Source: Semisulcospira habei
Taxonomy: Eukaryota; Mollusca; Gastropoda; Semisulcospiridae
NCBI GenBank assembly: GCA_036245525.1
Contig: BTPG01000005.1
Span: forward strand, 121,968,779 to 122,032,778
Length of the DNA stretch: 64,000 bases
Direction of reading: 5' to 3'
A program made the translations under genes and the position numbers. This document shows, in pieces, positions 60,543 to 64,000 of the stretch. Within the stretch, counting starts at the first letter, position 1; each line of letters begins with the position of its first letter. A model generated the notes under the pieces. That model searched no databases. It was not told the origin of the DNA and saw only the letters and a list, made by a program, of their open reading frames with translations.

Positions 60543-61691
60543 TCAGTCTCTGTCTTCTTTAATCATTCGTTCAAAGAGAGACTTTTGAGCCCTGCGTACC
60601 ATAGACTTGACACGGTTACGTTGTTTTTTGTATTCGTTAAATAGCTTGTGTCTTCTTAAGTCATTTCTCAATTTCATAGCTTCAATTATTCCTTGCGTTA
60701 GCCAAGGCGGTAACGTGTGGTTTTTTACCCGCTTTTGCCGTAAAGGGGCGTGTTTGTTAAGTACTCTTGTAAAGAGTCGATACCAAATAGTCAGAGCCTT
60801 TTCAGGGTCAGTTTCGTTATTAACGACATTAAATGGTGTTTGATCAAGGTCTGCTAGAAAAGCAGACTGATTAAACTGTTTAAATGAGCGGTACGTTATA
60901 GTTGTGTGCCCGTTCTTACGATGCACTGGCAGTTTTGTTGACCAGGAACACACAGTAGGAAAGTGATCACTGATGCTGAGGTCAGGAACACTAACATTGA
61001 ACACACTAAGGGGACGGTTGGTGTAAATGTGATCAATGAGTGTTGCGGTTGTTTTTGTGATCCTAGTAGGGGCCGAAACTAATTGTTCTAAGCCGGTTTG
61101 TGTGGTGATGCAATCCCACGCGGTATGGGGCTTTAACATATCTATGTTAAAGTCGCCTAGTAGCAACGCATCACAGTTAGGTAGGCCAACTTTTTCTACT
61201 GCATGCAAGAAATCGTCGTACCATTCAAACTTGGCTGATGGGTTACGATAACAAAAGCCGATGAAGACGGGTTTAGTTTTTGGAGCCCTAAATTCCAACC
61301 AAATGCACTCAACTTCCGGAGTTTCTATGTCCTCACGCCTTTTTACTAAATGTTGGACTGAGTTATGGATGTAAACGGCAAGCCCAGTCTGACCAAGTAC
61401 ACGAGGGTCACGTCGAGTGATGCTAAAGTTAGGTATGTGAACGGCTTCATCGCTTATGTCGGAGTTAAGTCGCGTCTCACTAAGACCAAACAGGTGGAAT
61501 GGTTCAGACGAGTTTAGAAAAACATTCAAATCGGCCACCTTGTTAAAAAGATGGTAGATGTTCAAGTGACCAGTTTGAAGGCTTCCGTGTGTCTGAGCAT
61601 TATGGGTCATGTTGAATTTTAACTTTCCCAAATGAAGTGCAACACAATACAAAAAATATATAAACAGAGGGAATAGGGAATAAAGTTTCAA
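60543..61691 (-). CDS. CR1-group LINE ORF2, endonuclease part
   Basis: 382 codons. After an N-terminal hydrophobic stretch (LFPLFIYFLYCVALHLG), which may be leader rather than protein, come the EEP endonuclease motifs: GHLNIYHLFNKV near residue 42, GLSETRLN near 70 (catalytic Glu), VFIGFCYRNPSAKFEWYDD near 141, LLLGDFNIDML near 176 and DLSISDHFPTVCSW near 240 (Asp-His). The linker (WYRLFTRVLNKHAPLR, LPPWLT) then leads into the RT. The frame ends at 60543 because of a 1-bp shift. A homologous N-terminus is at 41809. Confidence 0.85.
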   Translation of the reverse strand: MKLYSLFPLFIYFLYCVALHLGKLKFNMTHNAQTHGSLQTGHLNIYHLFNKVADLNVFLNSSEPFHLFGLSETRLNSDISDEAVHIPNFSITRRDPRVLGQTGLAVYIHNSVQHLVKRREDIETPEVECIWLEFRAPKTKPVFIGFCYRNPSAKFEWYDDFLHAVEKVGLPNCDALLLGDFNIDMLKPHTAWDCITTQTGLEQLVSAPTRITKTTATLIDHIYTNRPLSVFNVSVPDLSISDHFPTVCSWSTKLPVHRKNGHTTITYRSFKQFNQSAFLADLDQTPFNVVNNETDPEKALTIWYRLFTRVLNKHAPLRQKRVKNHTLPPWLTQGIIEAMKLRNDLRRHKLFNEYKKQRNRVKSMVRRAQKSLFERMIKEDRD

Positions 61692-62119
61692 TGCAGTAAA
61701 GCGCGGCTGAAGTTATAGCACCTCGTATCAAAACGTCACAAATGGTGTCCAACACAGCGTTATCAAATGAAGATCGCTTTTGATTAATAGTGTATCCACG
61801 TATTAATGCTGCGCAAGCTGTCTAAATAAATAAACAAATGGTGTAGCCTGCGATGTGAAGTATCGTAGGCTGAACACTTGAAACCGTACTGTCACAATGA
61901 AAACTTAGCGGAGCTTTGGTAATCAAACCAGGCGAGAAAATCACAGAATTTGAGGCACACAGTCAATCACTGCTTTGGAATAAATCACAAGCGAACGCAG
62001 AAGAACCGTATATATAAAGAAGCACACGTAACACTGACGTAATAATGAACTGCCTCACACACCCACGGTGAAATCTGCGAAGCACAACGGTGAAGGATCA
62101 CTGATCACACGACACTGAA
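61692..62119 (-). other. LINE inter-ORF region
   Basis: Non-coding between ORF1 and ORF2 of the minus-strand LINE. No repeats noted. Confidence 0.5.
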
Positions 62120-62602
62120 TTACCAACCGCGTAAGTAGCTGACGTATCCATTGGCACCATTCGCTGTGGGCACCTGGCATAACTGGTGGTACGGTGGCAG
62201 ACTATTAACCGGATAAGCAGATACACTGGTTGCTGGGCGATGATTCGACCACACACCATGGCAACCATCCGGGTACTGTGGTTGTTGCCAGGGTGCTGCA
62301 GTTGAAGAGTTGGTATGTATTTGCAGCAGATGATGGTACTGGAGTTGCTGCCAGTCAGGAACCGGCATGAAGGGCATCTGTTGTAGATGTTGCTGCTCCT
62401 GTTGTAAATGTTGTTGCTGCGCCTGTTGTAGCTGCAGCTGCTCCTGCTGTTGAAGTTGTTCATGGTCCTGTGGTTGAGGCTCCTGGCGTAGAGGTAGTTG
62501 TACTGGTGATGTGGGACCAGCAGAACCGGATACAATAGTGTCAGAAGTGGAAGTGCCACTCTGTACATTCAAGCTACCACCAGCTAATGCCTCTGAGTAG
62601 AG
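62120..62602 (-). pseudogene. Probable C-terminal end of LINE ORF1, Gln-rich
   Basis: On the minus strand a frame open back to the GA tract at 62602 reads LAGGSLNVQSGTSTSDT, then a Gln-rich segment (QLQQQEQLQLQQAQQQ, HLQQEQQHLQQM) and a Pro/Tyr/Asn tail ending YVSYLRGW. No catalytic domain is left. Its position before the inter-ORF region and ORF2 suggests the tail of ORF1, 5'-truncated. The 604-codon ORF1 at 39048 likewise ends in a Pro-rich tail. Confidence 0.5.
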
Positions 62603-62922
<320 letters not shown>

Positions 62923-63235
62923 GGCAGGTCCAAAAGCACAGACCAGAACCCTAACGACCAGTTTAGCTAAAGATCTCCAAACTAGTATGGTGTATGGCTC
63001 TAAGATATATTCGCGCGTACGGTACGACCAGTTATCAGTTTTCTCTTTCTCTTGAGCAGGTTTGTCTCAGAACCGTACACTCGCATTTGCTTTGATACAG
63101 CGTGTTTCTTGTCCTTTCCGGACTCTCAAAGTATCAAGTCAATCATTGTGCAACCTTTCTCGCCACTGAAACTTTGAGCCAGAAAATTACTGTGCGGTCG
63201 GAGAAGTACCGCGGTACAAACACACACACAGTGGA

Positions 63236-63341
63236 GAAAATACCCTCGGGCCGACATCGGCCGCAGTTGGCTCGCGCACAGCCGTGCGCGGCCACCTGCG
63301 GCCGATGTCGGTTCGGCGTCTTTTTGCTCACTGGGAAACTG
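63236..63341. mobile_element. hpG element
   Basis: CTCGGGCCGACATCGGCCGC and GCGGCCGATGTCGGTTCGGC pair around GCGCACAGCCGTGCGC. The right end is TTTTTGCTCACTGGG. Confidence 0.7.
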
Positions 63342-63344
63342 TTA

Positions 63345-64000
63345 AACTTGATATACCGTGCTAAGTAAATACTCGCTGTCGAAGCGTCCGTATAAATTAT
63401 GTCAGAGCAGGGTATGAAGTTTTACACCCGAATGACCCGAACTAAAAGCCCTGTCATGATGGTTCACTTGAAGCAAAGAATTTTCATTTACTGTTTCAGG
63501 GTATGTAGACAGGACTACGGTGTGGAGAGGCGGGACTACGTCCCCAAAGACGCGCTAGGTTGCAATTTATGCTTGTATCTGACAAAATATAGGTCAATGT
63601 TGTTCATTTCAAACGTCTGCTAGCTGCAAATAGATTGGCACACCTGCAGCTCTTTGCAGAACTAAATGCACCTGTCAACATTTTTGCGGGTAGTACAAGT
63701 GGTATTCTGTGTTTAAATTAGGGAATTTTAGTCTCATTCGAGCTGAAAAGGGTGCCTGATGTTGGGACTACGATGTGCAGGAATGGTCTCCTGGGCCAAG
63801 TTTGAAGTCTGTGTCTTGAATGGAAAATACCATCATTAAAGTTTACGACGGACAGACGTTCGGCATCCTGTCTCGGAAGACAATGGAATATGCGCTTGCT
63901 GGGTCAGTCACTGGAGTGACCTCTCCAGTGCGCAAGCCTGGGCGAAGTGTATGGAGATCCTGGGATGCCCAGTCGTCAAGATCCCCCTCTCGGCCTCGCT
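63345..64000. other. No recognised feature
   Basis: No coding frame or repeat that I can name. A LINE or host element may continue past the edge. Confidence 0.4.

Overview
This window looks like repeat-dominated nuclear DNA of an animal, most likely a marine mollusc and perhaps a gastropod. The taxon is an inference from the style of the LINEs, the tRNA-headed SINEs and the very long dinucleotide tracts; I see no host gene that would fix it. There are no operons, no bacterial-type gene density, and no convincing host exon, tRNA, rRNA or CRISPR array. Almost every long reading frame is either part of a non-LTR retrotransposon or a translation of (CA)n, (CT)n, (GA)n or poly-G/C tracts.

Retrotransposons. 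An RTE/BovB-like LINE lies at about 25980-29920 (+), with endonuclease, reverse transcriptase and a C-terminal zinc finger, broken by two frameshifts. A CR1/Jockey-group LINE lies at about 37765-43465 (+), with an ORF1 carrying a coiled coil and an SGNH-esterase-like domain and an ORF2 with a large internal deletion. A related LINE lies at about 57701-62602 (-), with endonuclease and RT separated by one frameshift. Fragments are L1-like (13218-15034, scrambled), L2-like (25055-25406), CR1/Rex-like (16317-16549) and an RT plus RNase H element inside a large inverted duplication (44558-48159). tRNA-headed pieces lie at 34269-34590 and 56376-56827, and a short one at 9936-9992.

Hairpin elements. 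The most striking signal is a very high density of short, nearly perfect palindromes in at least a dozen sequence families, called hpA to hpQ here. About 80 copies or remnants are visible. Several families (hpA, hpB, hpE, hpO, and a 370-bp element called TT370) are bounded by TTAA, and most of these begin with a C-rich terminus such as TTAACCCCTTC. Several nested insertions duplicate TTAA exactly: hpB in hpA at 11836, hpB in hpP at 19101, TT370 in hpO at 32985 and hpB in hpK at 54585. This fits piggyBac-like (or Kolobok-like) non-autonomous elements that reuse TTAA. A second type, hpK, is a full palindrome with 8-bp target duplications (34685-34798, 24092-24186), as in hAT elements.

Two further patterns stand out. 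The CR1-group LINEs and their solo 3' ends sit inside (TC)n microsatellites, always with TC on the sense strand at both ends, which suggests a microsatellite target preference. Paired substitutions in hairpin arms (hpA, hpC, hpE) show that the two arms change together.

Boundaries were read by eye and may be off by a few bases. No alignment or database search was run.
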